Shown here one piece after another: positions 34,117 through 42,385 of a stretch of 64,000 nt of DNA. The notes under the pieces are model-generated. The model was given only the letters and a program-made list of their open reading frames with translations. It made no database searches and had not been told where the DNA came from. Made by a program: the position numbers and the translations under genes. Source of the DNA: Rhodoblastus sp963727035 (GTDB lineage: Bacteria; Pseudomonadota; Alphaproteobacteria; Rhizobiales; Beijerinckiaceae); the NCBI GenBank assembly GCA_963727035.1, contig CAVSEY010000002.1, positions 1-64,000 of the forward strand, written 5' to 3'. Position 1 is the first letter of the stretch. Every line of letters begins with the position of its first letter.

Positions 34117-36300
34117 ATGCGCTTTTCACCACTTGCCGCCATTCTCGGGGCCTTCGCGCTACTCGGCGCCATGACCGCTCCCCTGTCCGCCCAGCAGCTC
34201 GAAAAGCGCATCGCGCTCGTCCTCGGCGATGGCGCCTACGCGAACGGCGCCCTGGTGACCGGGCCCAACGACGCCGGCCTCGTCGCCCAGACCCTGCAAT
34301 CCGCCGGATTCGACGTCACCGGCGCGCGCGACCTCAACACCCAGGGAATACGCGACGCCCTGCGTGAATTCGTCGCAAAGGCCCAGACTTCGGGACCCGA
34401 CACGGTGGCGATGATCTATTTCGCCGGCTATGGGCTGCAATCCGACGGCGAAAACTATCTCGCCGGCGTCGACGCCGATATCGCCAACGCCAGCGACGTC
34501 GCCATCAACGCGGTCCGGCTCTCCGACTATCTCAAACCCCTGGCCGCGCTGCCCCTGAAGGCGCGGATCGTGGTGCTCGACGCCGCGCGCAAGAACCCGT
34601 TCGTCACCACCGGCCAGCCTCTGGCGGGCGGCCTGGCGCTGATGCAGCCGGACGACGGAACGCTCATCGCCTTCAACGCCGCCCCGGGCACGATCGGCCC
34701 CGAAGAGCCGGGCCCCTATGGCGTCTACGCCCGGGCCCTGGTCGAAATGATCAAGGCCGGCGGCGCGCCGGTCAACGAAATGTTCGAGCGCGTCCGCATG
34801 CGGGTCAGCGAAGCGACGAAAGGCGGCCAGATTCCGTGGGACGCCTCGCGCATATCGGCGCCCTTCGAGTTTTTTGCCCATACCGCCGCGGCGCCGGCCG
34901 ACCAGCGCGACCAGTTCGCCGAACTGACGACCAAGCCGGTCGCCAGCTTCAGCGCCGATGACGCCTTTCAGGCGGCCCTCGCCCGCGACACCCTGCAGGG
35001 CTATGAGGACTTCCTCGCCGCCTATCCGAACGATCCCCTCGCCGCCCGCGTTCGCGTGATCGTCGCCGCCCGCCGCGAGGCGATCATCTGGCGCGAAACC
35101 ACCGCCCTCGGCACGTCGCGCGCCTATTGGTCCTACCTGTCGCACTATCCGCACGGCTGCCACGCCAATGAGGCCCGCCTCGCGCTGGGCCATCTCGACG
35201 TCGCCGTCGAGCCGCCGGCGAACTACGAGGCCGTGACCTATGACGTGCCGCCCCCGCCGCCGACCGAGGTCGTCTATGTTTCGCGGCCTGTCGTCTATTT
35301 CGACGATCCGATCTGGGCTTTCGCGCCGCCGCCCCCGCCGCCGTTCGCCTATTTCGGTCCTGCGCCGTTCTGGTTTGCGGCCTATCCGCCCCCGCCCCCG
35401 CCCTTCGCCGCCTTCGTGCTGCCCATCCCGACCTATTATCCGGTCGCGGCCTGGGTCGGCGCGCCGGCCTATATCGCGCCGGGGCCGGCCAATATCTACG
35501 CCACGAACATTCACAACACCGTCGTCGTCAACAATGTCAGCAACAGCGTGACGATCACCAACGCCGCCGGCCAGAACGTTCCGGTTTCGCCGGGCGTCGC
35601 CGCCGCGGGCGCGGCCGGAGGATTGCATCCGGGCTTCGCGGGAGGGTTGCATCCGGGCGTGGCGGCGGCGGCTGTCGCCCTGCCCGCCGCAATCGCCGCG
35701 CATGCCGCCGGTCGGATTTCGCCCGCAACCCCCGCGGCGCTCGCGCCCGGTCACGCTTTGCCGCACACGCTGCCGGCGGCCCCCGCCAGGCTTGCGCCCA
35801 TCGCCGGGCCAAGGGCGGCTCCGGGGCTGCGCGGCGCGGCGACCGTGGCGCCCGCCGGCAGAACAGGCCCGGCGAATAGCGCGATTCATCCGGCGACGCC
35901 TGCGGCGGCGCACGCCGCGCCAACCGCGAATCCGCGCGCGGCGGCGACCCATGCAGGGACAAGGGCCGCGCCGGCGCTGCACGCGGCGCCGATCCGTCCC
36001 GCGGCGCATGCCGGCGCCCCATCCCGCGGCGCATGCCGCAGCGCCCCGGCCGGCCCCGCATTTCGCCGCGCCCCGGCCAGCCCCGCATTTCGCCGCGCCC
36101 CGGCCAGCCCCGCATTTCGCCGCGCCCCGGCCAGCGCCGCATTTCGCCGCGCCCCGGCCGGCGCCGCATTTCGCCGCGCCACGGCCAGCCCCGCATTTCG
36201 CTGCGCCGCGGCCGGCCCCGCATTTCGCCGCGCCGCGGCCAGCCGGGCCGCGCCCCAGCGGCGCCGCGGCGGCGGCGGCGGCGGAAAGCCGCGCTTTTAA
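34117..36300 (+). CDS. Caspase-fold (C14) secreted protein lacking both catalytic residues
   Basis: The signal peptide (MRFSPLAAILGAFALLGAMTAPLSA) is followed by a caspase/metacaspase domain (residues 28-260): RIALVLGDGAY, IYFAGYGLQSDGENYL and VVLDAARKNPF. In active members the first site reads GHG and the second DACR; here they are Tyr105 and Ala157, so the His-Cys dyad is gone. A middle region (285-400) resembles a tetratricopeptide-like spacer, then Pro-rich stretches (PPPPTEV, PPPPPPF) and a long Ala/Pro tail. The tail includes seven 9-residue repeats. Two compensating frameshifts may exist in the tail (see the repeat entry). Probably a binding or scaffold protein. Confidence 0.8.
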   Translation: MRFSPLAAILGAFALLGAMTAPLSAQQLEKRIALVLGDGAYANGALVTGPNDAGLVAQTLQSAGFDVTGARDLNTQGIRDALREFVAKAQTSGPDTVAMIYFAGYGLQSDGENYLAGVDADIANASDVAINAVRLSDYLKPLAALPLKARIVVLDAARKNPFVTTGQPLAGGLALMQPDDGTLIAFNAAPGTIGPEEPGPYGVYARALVEMIKAGGAPVNEMFERVRMRVSEATKGGQIPWDASRISAPFEFFAHTAAAPADQRDQFAELTTKPVASFSADDAFQAALARDTLQGYEDFLAAYPNDPLAARVRVIVAARREAIIWRETTALGTSRAYWSYLSHYPHGCHANEARLALGHLDVAVEPPANYEAVTYDVPPPPPTEVVYVSRPVVYFDDPIWAFAPPPPPPFAYFGPAPFWFAAYPPPPPPFAAFVLPIPTYYPVAAWVGAPAYIAPGPANIYATNIHNTVVVNNVSNSVTITNAAGQNVPVSPGVAAAGAAGGLHPGFAGGLHPGVAAAAVALPAAIAAHAAGRISPATPAALAPGHALPHTLPAAPARLAPIAGPRAAPGLRGAATVAPAGRTGPANSAIHPATPAAAHAAPTANPRAAATHAGTRAAPALHAAPIRPAAHAGAPSRGACRSAPAGPAFRRAPASPAFRRAPASPAFRRAPASAAFRRAPAGAAFRRATASPAFRCAAAGPAFRRAAASRAAPQRRRGGGGGGKPRF
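36041..36243 (+). repeat. 27-bp tandem repeat, seven copies, in the pseudo-caspase tail
   Basis: The string GCATTTCGC recurs every 27 bp from 36058 to about 36220. In the annotated frame this gives AFRRAPASP-type repeats; in the next frame it gives PAPHFAAPR repeats, which fit the Ala/Pro/His-rich sequence on both sides better. The product may therefore switch frame near 36017 and back near 36250, either through errors in the repeat or real indels. Confidence 0.8.
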
Positions 36301-36436
36301 AGGTGCGGCCGGCCCGCGACCGGGCGCCTGATCCCGGCCGCGCGGTCGCTGGCGTCTAGCCGCAGCGCCAGGGTCATATCGCCTTCCGGCCGGCCCGAAG
36401 ATGTCCTGCGCCAGCGATCGCTCATCGCCGTCCTCG

Positions 36437-37282
36437 TCACGACTGACCGGGGGCGGCTCGGGCGTTCGCGCTTTCGCGCAAGCGCAGCGCCGGAATTTCC
36501 GGCCTGCGCGGGATGGCGCTGATCTCCATGGTGAATTTGCGCCGGATGGCGCTGGCGAAATCGCCATAGCCATGGGCGGGGAGCAGAAAGGCCGCCACTC
36601 CGCCGATCACATATTTTCGGTACCAGGGCTCCAGCGTCTGAAACGCGCCGACGTTGTGCAAACGGTTCTCGAACGGCCGTCCCGGCGCCCGGAAGGCGCC
36701 GGCGCGCAGCGGCTCGTTGGGATCGCCTTCGCTGATCGGCAGGCCGTTGATCGTCATGCCGGTCGCCGCCAGTTCGTCGCGCATCGCGCCGGTCGCGTCG
36801 TCGCCGTCGCAATTGTCGACCCCGTCGCCGGACACGTCCATGACCACGCGGCTCGCCTTGACCGGCAGGGTCGGGGCGACGAGATCGTGCACATAAGCCA
36901 TCATATGGGCGACGCAGGTGAATTCGCCCGGCGCGCGCGGCGTGCGGCGCACCTGCGCGGCGAGCGCCAATATGTCCGCTCGCGAGGCGAGGCGCGTCCA
37001 CGGAATGACCGCCTTCGCCCCTTCCGACCATTCGACCATGGTGAACATGATGCCGCCACGGGGCCCGCCCAGGATTGCGGCGGCGACGACGGGATCCTCC
37101 AGCGCCCTGGCGACGCCATCCATCTGCAATCGATAGCGTTGCGCGTTCACCGAACCCGACACGTCGATGGAGACGATCAGCGCGACATCGACCGGCGCGT
37201 CATTCGCGGCGGCGTGCGCCAGGACGCGACCGGCCCAAAAAATCGCCAGCGCCGAAAACAGACACGGAAGAACCGCCCGCAT
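36437..37282 (-). CDS. DUF1194 (von Willebrand A-like) secreted protein
   Basis: A 281-residue exported protein with signal peptide MRAVLPCLFSALAIFWAGRVLA. The metal-ion-dependent adhesion site is seen as VSIDVSGSVN, with VVMDVSGDGVDNCDGDD as the second acidic element. Other family blocks are YRLQMDGVARAL and GAFQTLEPWYRKYVIGG. The start at 37282 has GGAG upstream. Its role is unknown; it lies convergent to the pseudo-caspase gene. Confidence 0.87.
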   Translation of the reverse strand: MRAVLPCLFSALAIFWAGRVLAHAAANDAPVDVALIVSIDVSGSVNAQRYRLQMDGVARALEDPVVAAAILGGPRGGIMFTMVEWSEGAKAVIPWTRLASRADILALAAQVRRTPRAPGEFTCVAHMMAYVHDLVAPTLPVKASRVVMDVSGDGVDNCDGDDATGAMRDELAATGMTINGLPISEGDPNEPLRAGAFRAPGRPFENRLHNVGAFQTLEPWYRKYVIGGVAAFLLPAHGYGDFASAIRRKFTMEISAIPRRPEIPALRLRESANARAAPGQS

Positions 37283-37453
37283 CGAAATCTCCAGGGCGCC
37301 AATTGAAATCGTCCAGTCGCCGCGCCGCCGCCAGCATGGGCGCGGCCGCGCCGCTCGGCAAGTCCGACCAAGTTTGGATTTTGTCGCGGCGGGCGGCCCG
37401 TTATCATGGCGCGTCCAACCGCAATCGCGACGCCCGCGCGCGGGCCGGGAAGA

Positions 37454-37573
37454 ATGAGAATGGAGAAGGACGAAGGCCTTCCGGCGCATCCTGTGCGCAA
37501 GGCCGTCACCGCCGCGCTTGGCTTGCTTATCCTCGCGTCGACGCCCCTTGGGGTTACGCCGACACGTCATTAA
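37454..37573 (+). pseudogene. Short ORF ending inside the left direct repeat (possible truncated gene)
   Basis: A 39-codon ORF beginning MRMEKDEGLPAHPVRKAV with one hydrophobic segment (AALGLLILASTPLG). Its stop codon lies in the first 25 bases of direct repeat R1, so it could be the 5' remnant of a gene cut by the repeat. Coding is not proven. Confidence 0.3.
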
Positions 37574-37650
37574 ATCTCGATTTGGCGTGATGATATCACT
37601 TTGCGCGCAATGCGCGCCCCGCGCCAAAAATGGGGCGGAAAAAGGGGATT
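37551..37650 (+). repeat. Direct repeat R1, left boundary of the decayed glycan cluster
   Basis: About 100 bp matching R2 (41423-41522) at roughly 91 positions, in the same orientation. It includes the shared strings TGATATCACTTTGC and CGCCAAAAATGGGGCGGAAA and ends abruptly at GGGGATT. A short inverted pair, CGCCCC/GGGGCG, lies in its right half. Confidence 0.85.
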
Positions 37651-37822
37651 CCGTAAGGTGGCGCCATAACCGGTGGGCGCGGAGACCATCGGTCCCTTTC
37701 AAGGGCCGATGGTATGAGTGGTCTGGCCCAGGTTCCGCTCGTTCGGAAGGCGATCATGACGCCATCAACGCCTTCCCTGTCGCTTCTCCTGGATTCCCGC
37801 AGGCGTCCTGATTTGACGGCGA

Positions 37823-39906
37823 TCACTCGGTGAGAACAGCGGTCACGCGAAGCTGTCCTTCCCGTCGCAGCACGCGCAGGGAGACCTCTTCGTCGTGACG
37901 ACCGATGGCGAGATCGACGCTGGAATTTCCAAGACGAAGCTGACGCAGAGATGACTTCGTCAAGGAATGACGGGAGCCGGGGATTGATCAGCCGGATTTC
38001 GTTCATCTCGGGATTAAAGCTGAGCCCAAGCGACGCCTGAAGCAGCGCGAAGGGCGTCGCCGCGGCCCAGGCTTGCGGCGCGCAAGCGACAGGATACAGC
38101 GTCGGACCGCGCCCACGCCGGCGCTGGAAGCCGCAAAACAACTCCGGCAGGCGGAAGATGTCCATGTAAGTCGCCGCGTCGAACATGCCCTTGAACACGC
38201 GCTCGATCGGACGCGGCAAGCCATTGCGCGCGAAGCCAAGCGCAATCATGGCGTTGTCATGCGGCCACACCGAGCCGTTGTGATAGGACATCGGATTGTA
38301 GCGCCGTTCTTCCTGCGACAGCGTGCGAATTCCCCACCCGGAAAAAAAGCCTGGGCGCATAAGGCATTCGGTCACTGCCGACCGCGCGGGCGCGTGAGGC
38401 GATGCCCGTGAAAAGAACCTGCCCGGCGTTCGATGTGCGGATTTTGCATTGTTTCTTCGCTCCGTCGAGCGCAAGCGCATAGGTTCCTATTTCCGGACAC
38501 CAGAAGGCTTCCTCGAAACGGACAGCAAGCTCGCATCGCCTGTCTGTCGAGCGCATCAGCGAGCGCCTGATTTCCGAAGCGTCGCGCGAGCGCGCGCGGC
38601 GAGTTGCTTGGCCATGAAGACATAGCCCTGCACTTCCGCGAGCGCGATCGGTCCCTTCGCCAATTGCCCGTCGGCATGGAAGACGGCGTCATGCGAATCC
38701 TTCCAGCCCTGATTGGCGAGCCCCTGATCGGTTTGACGATCATATTCAACAAATCCGTCGCCATCGGCATCGCCCGGTCCATCGATCCACGCCAGAGCGG
38801 CTTCGATTTGCGGCCATAATTCCAGGATCGTCTCGCTGTCGCCCGTGCGCTCGAAATAGAGCCCCGCGAGCATGACAAAAAGCGGCGTCGAATCCACGCT
38901 TCCATAATAGAGTCGCAAACGGCACCTCGCGCAGGATGCGCCATTTCGCCCGACCGCATCTCGTGCAGGATTTTTCCCGGCTCCGCGTCGCTGATCGGGT
39001 CGAAGCTCGTCGCCTGAAAGGCTGCGAGCCGCTTGAGCACGCCGCGCGCGATGCCGGGATCACACCACAGCATCTGAATTGCGGTGAGGATGCCGTCACG
39101 GCCAAAGGTCGTCGAATACCACGGTATGCCCGCATAAGGATAACGGCCCCTGTGCGGTTTCCGTTGTCAGCATTCGTAAATCGGCCATCGAGCGGCAGAG
39201 GATCTGATTGAACAGGTCGTTGGAGGTTTCCACAGTGGCCGTATTTGCGCTCACGTCTTTCGCTTGCGCGAGCCGCCGAGACGAGTCCCTGCAGGAAAGG
39301 AGCAGGCGGCGTTGTTCCTGAGCCATCGCAGCCGACGGTCGCGAACAGCGATTGCCGCTCCCCGGGCTCCAAGATCGATCGCGTAGGACGCAACGCTGGC
39401 GGTAAGTTCGCGTGGGCGGAGGATCGAAGTCAGAGAGCGTGGCGGAGCGCGCGAGGCCATCGAGCCCCTCATAGCTCAACACGACATTTTTCTCGTCAAT
39501 CACGCAGAGCAGCCGCAACGCCACGACGCTCACGTCGAATGCCCCGCACTTCGAAAATATCGGCAAAATCACTGCCGAAGGCGAACGACAGCCGCAACGA
39601 GACAGTTTCGTCGCCATGATTTTGAATGCCAAACCGCTGATAGGCGGTTCCGCGCCACAAGAACAAAGTCCGCACGATGTGTAAAACATCTTTATGCAGA
39701 TACGAGCTTGTTCTCGAGAGTAGATGTCGGGGTTCGTCAAATCGACCGGTGAGGACCGAATTGTCATCACGCATATTTGAGCCAAGCAGCAGTAGCTGCA
39801 TGCCGTTGAGCAGGAATTCGAAAGCAGGAGAGGTATCGGGTGTCGGAGCGAGAAAGATTCCATCCGACGCCTCCGGCGCTGGCTCCGATGTCGCCATGAC
39901 TGTCAA
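37823..39906 (-). pseudogene. Amylo-alpha-1,6-glucosidase (glycogen debranching-type), multiply frameshifted
   Basis: Fragments in all three minus frames follow the family in order. The N-terminal part has FLWRGTAYQRFGIQNHGDE and SDFADIFEVRG (39906-39530). Next come VETSNDLFNQILCRSMADL (near 39200) and DAEPGKILHEMRSGEMAH (near 38980). After these are LYYGSVDSTPLFVMLAGLY, GWKDSHDAVFHADG, FEEAFWCPEIGTYALAL and YNPMSYHNGSVWPHDN, then the end RLINPRLPSFLDEV with the final stretch in another frame. At least eight frame changes are needed. Such enzymes remove branches from glycogen or trim oligosaccharides. Because other genes here carry single-base insertion errors, poor sequence may add to true decay. 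Confidence 0.75.
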
Positions 39907-40100
39907 CCACGGCGAAAGGTGTCGTCATGCTTCAAATTGCGCCTAAGTCGCGTTGGGCCGGTCGCGGGAATGTAAAAATCGGCTTCCGGCGGCGGATCCA
40001 TGGAGCTCGATGGTCGATGGCGACAGGGACCTCTTTCAATGTGCGGCCCCCGGTGAGTTAACGTCTTCGCGGCGCGGCGGCGTCGCTTTTGATGTCGAGT

Positions 40101-41154
40101 TCAAGAATGACCGGCAGGAACAGGCATCAACAGCGAACGATAGAGGCTCACATAGTTCTTCGCCATCAAGCGCTCGCCGAAAAGCGTTCCTCGAAACGCC
40201 GGCGAACGGCGCGGCGGTCAAGCCCCAAAACCCGAGGCAGAGCGGCGGCGGCCTGCTCCATGCCGTCGACAATCACGCCGGTGACGCCGTCATCGATAAT
40301 CTCGGGAACGGAGCCCCTTCGGAACGCCAGCACCGGAGTCCCGCAGGCCATCGCTTCGATCATGGCCAAGCCGAAAGGTTCAGGCCAGTCAATCGGAAAA
40401 AGAAGGGCAAGCGCCTCGCCGAGAAACCGGGTTTTTTGCCGCTCGTTGATCTCGCCGATAAATTCGACCCCCGGGCTCATTGAGCAAAGGAGCGACGCAC
40501 TCGCGAAAATACGCTTCGTCAACTTTGTCGACCTTCGCCGCGATCTTGAAGGGAATCCCCAAGGTTCGAGCGATTTGAATAGCCTGCTCAGGCCCTTTTT
40601 CGGGCGAGATGCGGCCGAGAAACGCTACATAACCTCCCGCGCGGATCGAAGGTCGGACGGTGCAATTGCTAACGGCAAACCATGATAAATCGTCCCGGCG
40701 AAGTTGACCCTCGGAAGGGGCAATCGTTGCGCGTCTGAAATCGACACCAGCGGCATGTCGTCAAAGGCCCTGTAGAAAGGCGGCAAATCTGAAAGATCCA
40801 GTCGTCCCGTGCAAAGTGGTCACCGTGCGCCGCGCGATCGAACGAAACAGCGGGAAGTGGAAAAAGTCGATGTGAAAATGGAGGATATCGAAGTTATGGG
40901 CCTGTTGCCGCACGCGGTCGAGCATGAGCATGTAGTGTGGAATCGTGTCGTGAACTTGCTTGTCGAGCCGCAGCGCCATCGAAACGCAAGGAACGAGATT
41001 GGCCGAAGTCAGGAGAATCCCCGCTTGCGAACAGAGTGACGTCATGACCCATCTTAACGAGTTCTTCGGTGAGATAAGAAACAATCCGCTCGGTGCCGCC
41101 GTAAAGCCGAGGAGGGACGCTTTCGATTAGCGGGGCTATCTGGGCGATTTTCAT
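40101..41154 (-). pseudogene. Family-4 glycosyltransferase, multiply frameshifted
   Basis: The N-terminus MKIAQIAPLIESVPPRLYGG begins at 41154. DILHFHIDFFHFPLFRS follows in another frame near 40870. The C-terminal nucleotide-sugar site is in LFPIDWPEPFGLAMIEAMAC (near 40390) and ends near 40101 after VSLYRSLLMP. At least four frame changes separate these parts. The order GT4 then debranching enzyme is a common alphaproteobacterial pair for storage or trehalose-type glycans. The complete protein would be about 350 residues. Confidence 0.75.
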
Positions 41155-41422
41155 GATTGTTATCTACTCCTCGCTCGAAGACGCAGGAAAAGGGGGAACG
41201 TTTCACCTCATACGTCAACTTTATGCGTCGGGGGATCGCGGGACCCGACCCGGAATCTACTCATGCTTGAACCGTTACATGACCGTGGGCGCCAAGGCTC
41301 GCACCGGCTTGCGTGGCTCAATGCTTGCGGCGACGCCACATTTCTGGAACGCCGTGTCGGTTTCACTCACTCAAGGGACATGCCGCAAAAGTGGGAAGCC
41401 CAGGCTACAGGTTACGGGTTAC

Positions 41423-41522
41423 GGGTTACGGCGACATGTTATTAAATCCCCATTTAGCGTGATGATATCACTTTGCCCGCGATGCGCGCCCCTCGCCAAA
41501 AATGGGGCGGAAAAAGGGGATT
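41423..41522 (+). repeat. Direct repeat R2, right boundary of the decayed glycan cluster
   Basis: Same sequence as R1, with about nine mismatches. Immediately before it is a triple heptamer, GTTACGG (41411-41431). R1 and R2 begin in the middle of GGGTTACG and both stop being similar after GGGGATT. Together they enclose about 3.8 kb with the two pseudogenes. Confidence 0.85.
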
Positions 41523-41789
41523 TGGCAAAGTGTCATCGGCAGCCCCGTCCGAATCTTGTCGGTGCGCCAAGGTCGTCACAGGCGGCGGACAGCGCCACGC
41601 GCATGGTGCGATAAAAAAAGACGCGGATCCTCGCCGAGAGCGCCGATCCTGACGTGAATATTTCCAAAGTCGCACGCCGCAATGGCGGCAGCCGAGGGCT
41701 GCTCGCCATCTGGCGTCGGCTAGCCGGCGTTTCGTCGTCTGGCGCTGTTAAAGGCTTCAACAGCGCCTTCTGAAACGCCGGCGCGCCAG

Positions 41790-42083
41790 CTAGTGATAAT
41801 AATGGTGGTGGTGGTGGTGGTGGTGATAATAACGATGATGATAACCATGGTAGCGGTGATAGTGATGGTACCGAGGCGCTCCAACCACGCCTCTGACGCC
41901 GCCGACAACGCCGCCGGTCACTCCGCCGACCACGCCACCAACCGCCGCGCCAACCGGACCAGCGGCGCGTCCGCCTTCGGCGGCGCCTTGCTCACCGCCC
42001 TGGATAACGCCCTGAGCCTGCGCGGCAAGAGGCATCGAGAGAGCGACAAGTAAGCCCATCGCCAAGGTCAACCGGTTTTTCAT
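41790..42083 (-). CDS. Small secreted protein with Gly/Val repeat and His/Tyr-rich tail
   Basis: The 97-residue product has a signal peptide (MKNRLTLAMGLLVALSMPLAAQA), a glycine-valine segment (VGAAVGGVVGGVTGGVVGG) that could form a glycine-zipper helix, and a C-terminus of about 25 residues in which two thirds are His or Tyr. The His run would bind transition metals such as Ni, Cu or Zn. No recognised domain. It lies just right of repeat R2 and has no obvious partner. Confidence 0.7.
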   Translation of the reverse strand: MKNRLTLAMGLLVALSMPLAAQAQGVIQGGEQGAAEGGRAAGPVGAAVGGVVGGVTGGVVGGVRGVVGAPRYHHYHRYHGYHHRYYHHHHHHHHYYH

Positions 42084-42385
42084 GACTAAACTCCATTTGC
42101 TTGCTGCGCCCCTGAATTGGCTCTGCAGACTTGCAACGAATGGAAGATTATCAGACCCGCCGACCGCCAGGACAGGTTCGGAAACTACTCATCTTGACCG
42201 CGACCGCGGGCGGACCGAACGACGGCAAGTCATCGCCAACCTCATCGTCCATGTCGGCAAGGAGGCCAATAAATCGAAGGAGCAGCATTTCCTCGCGGCT
42301 CCGGTGATACGTTACGAAATCCCTTTTTTCGGGGCATGATACGGAGGCGCCTCGCCGACAAGAACCGGCGGTTGAGGTCTCGTCG
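42084..42385. other. Intergenic region beyond dnaE
   Basis: About 300 bp between the His-rich gene and the dnaE stop codon. An 85-codon plus-strand ORF covers most of it but has no coding features. No terminator-like hairpin with a T-run was seen. Confidence 0.4.

Noticed and set aside
41790..41910. Repetitive GGT/GAT tract considered as a CRISPR-like or satellite repeat
   Set aside because: It is the codon repeat for the His/Tyr tail of a signal-peptide-bearing protein on the minus strand.
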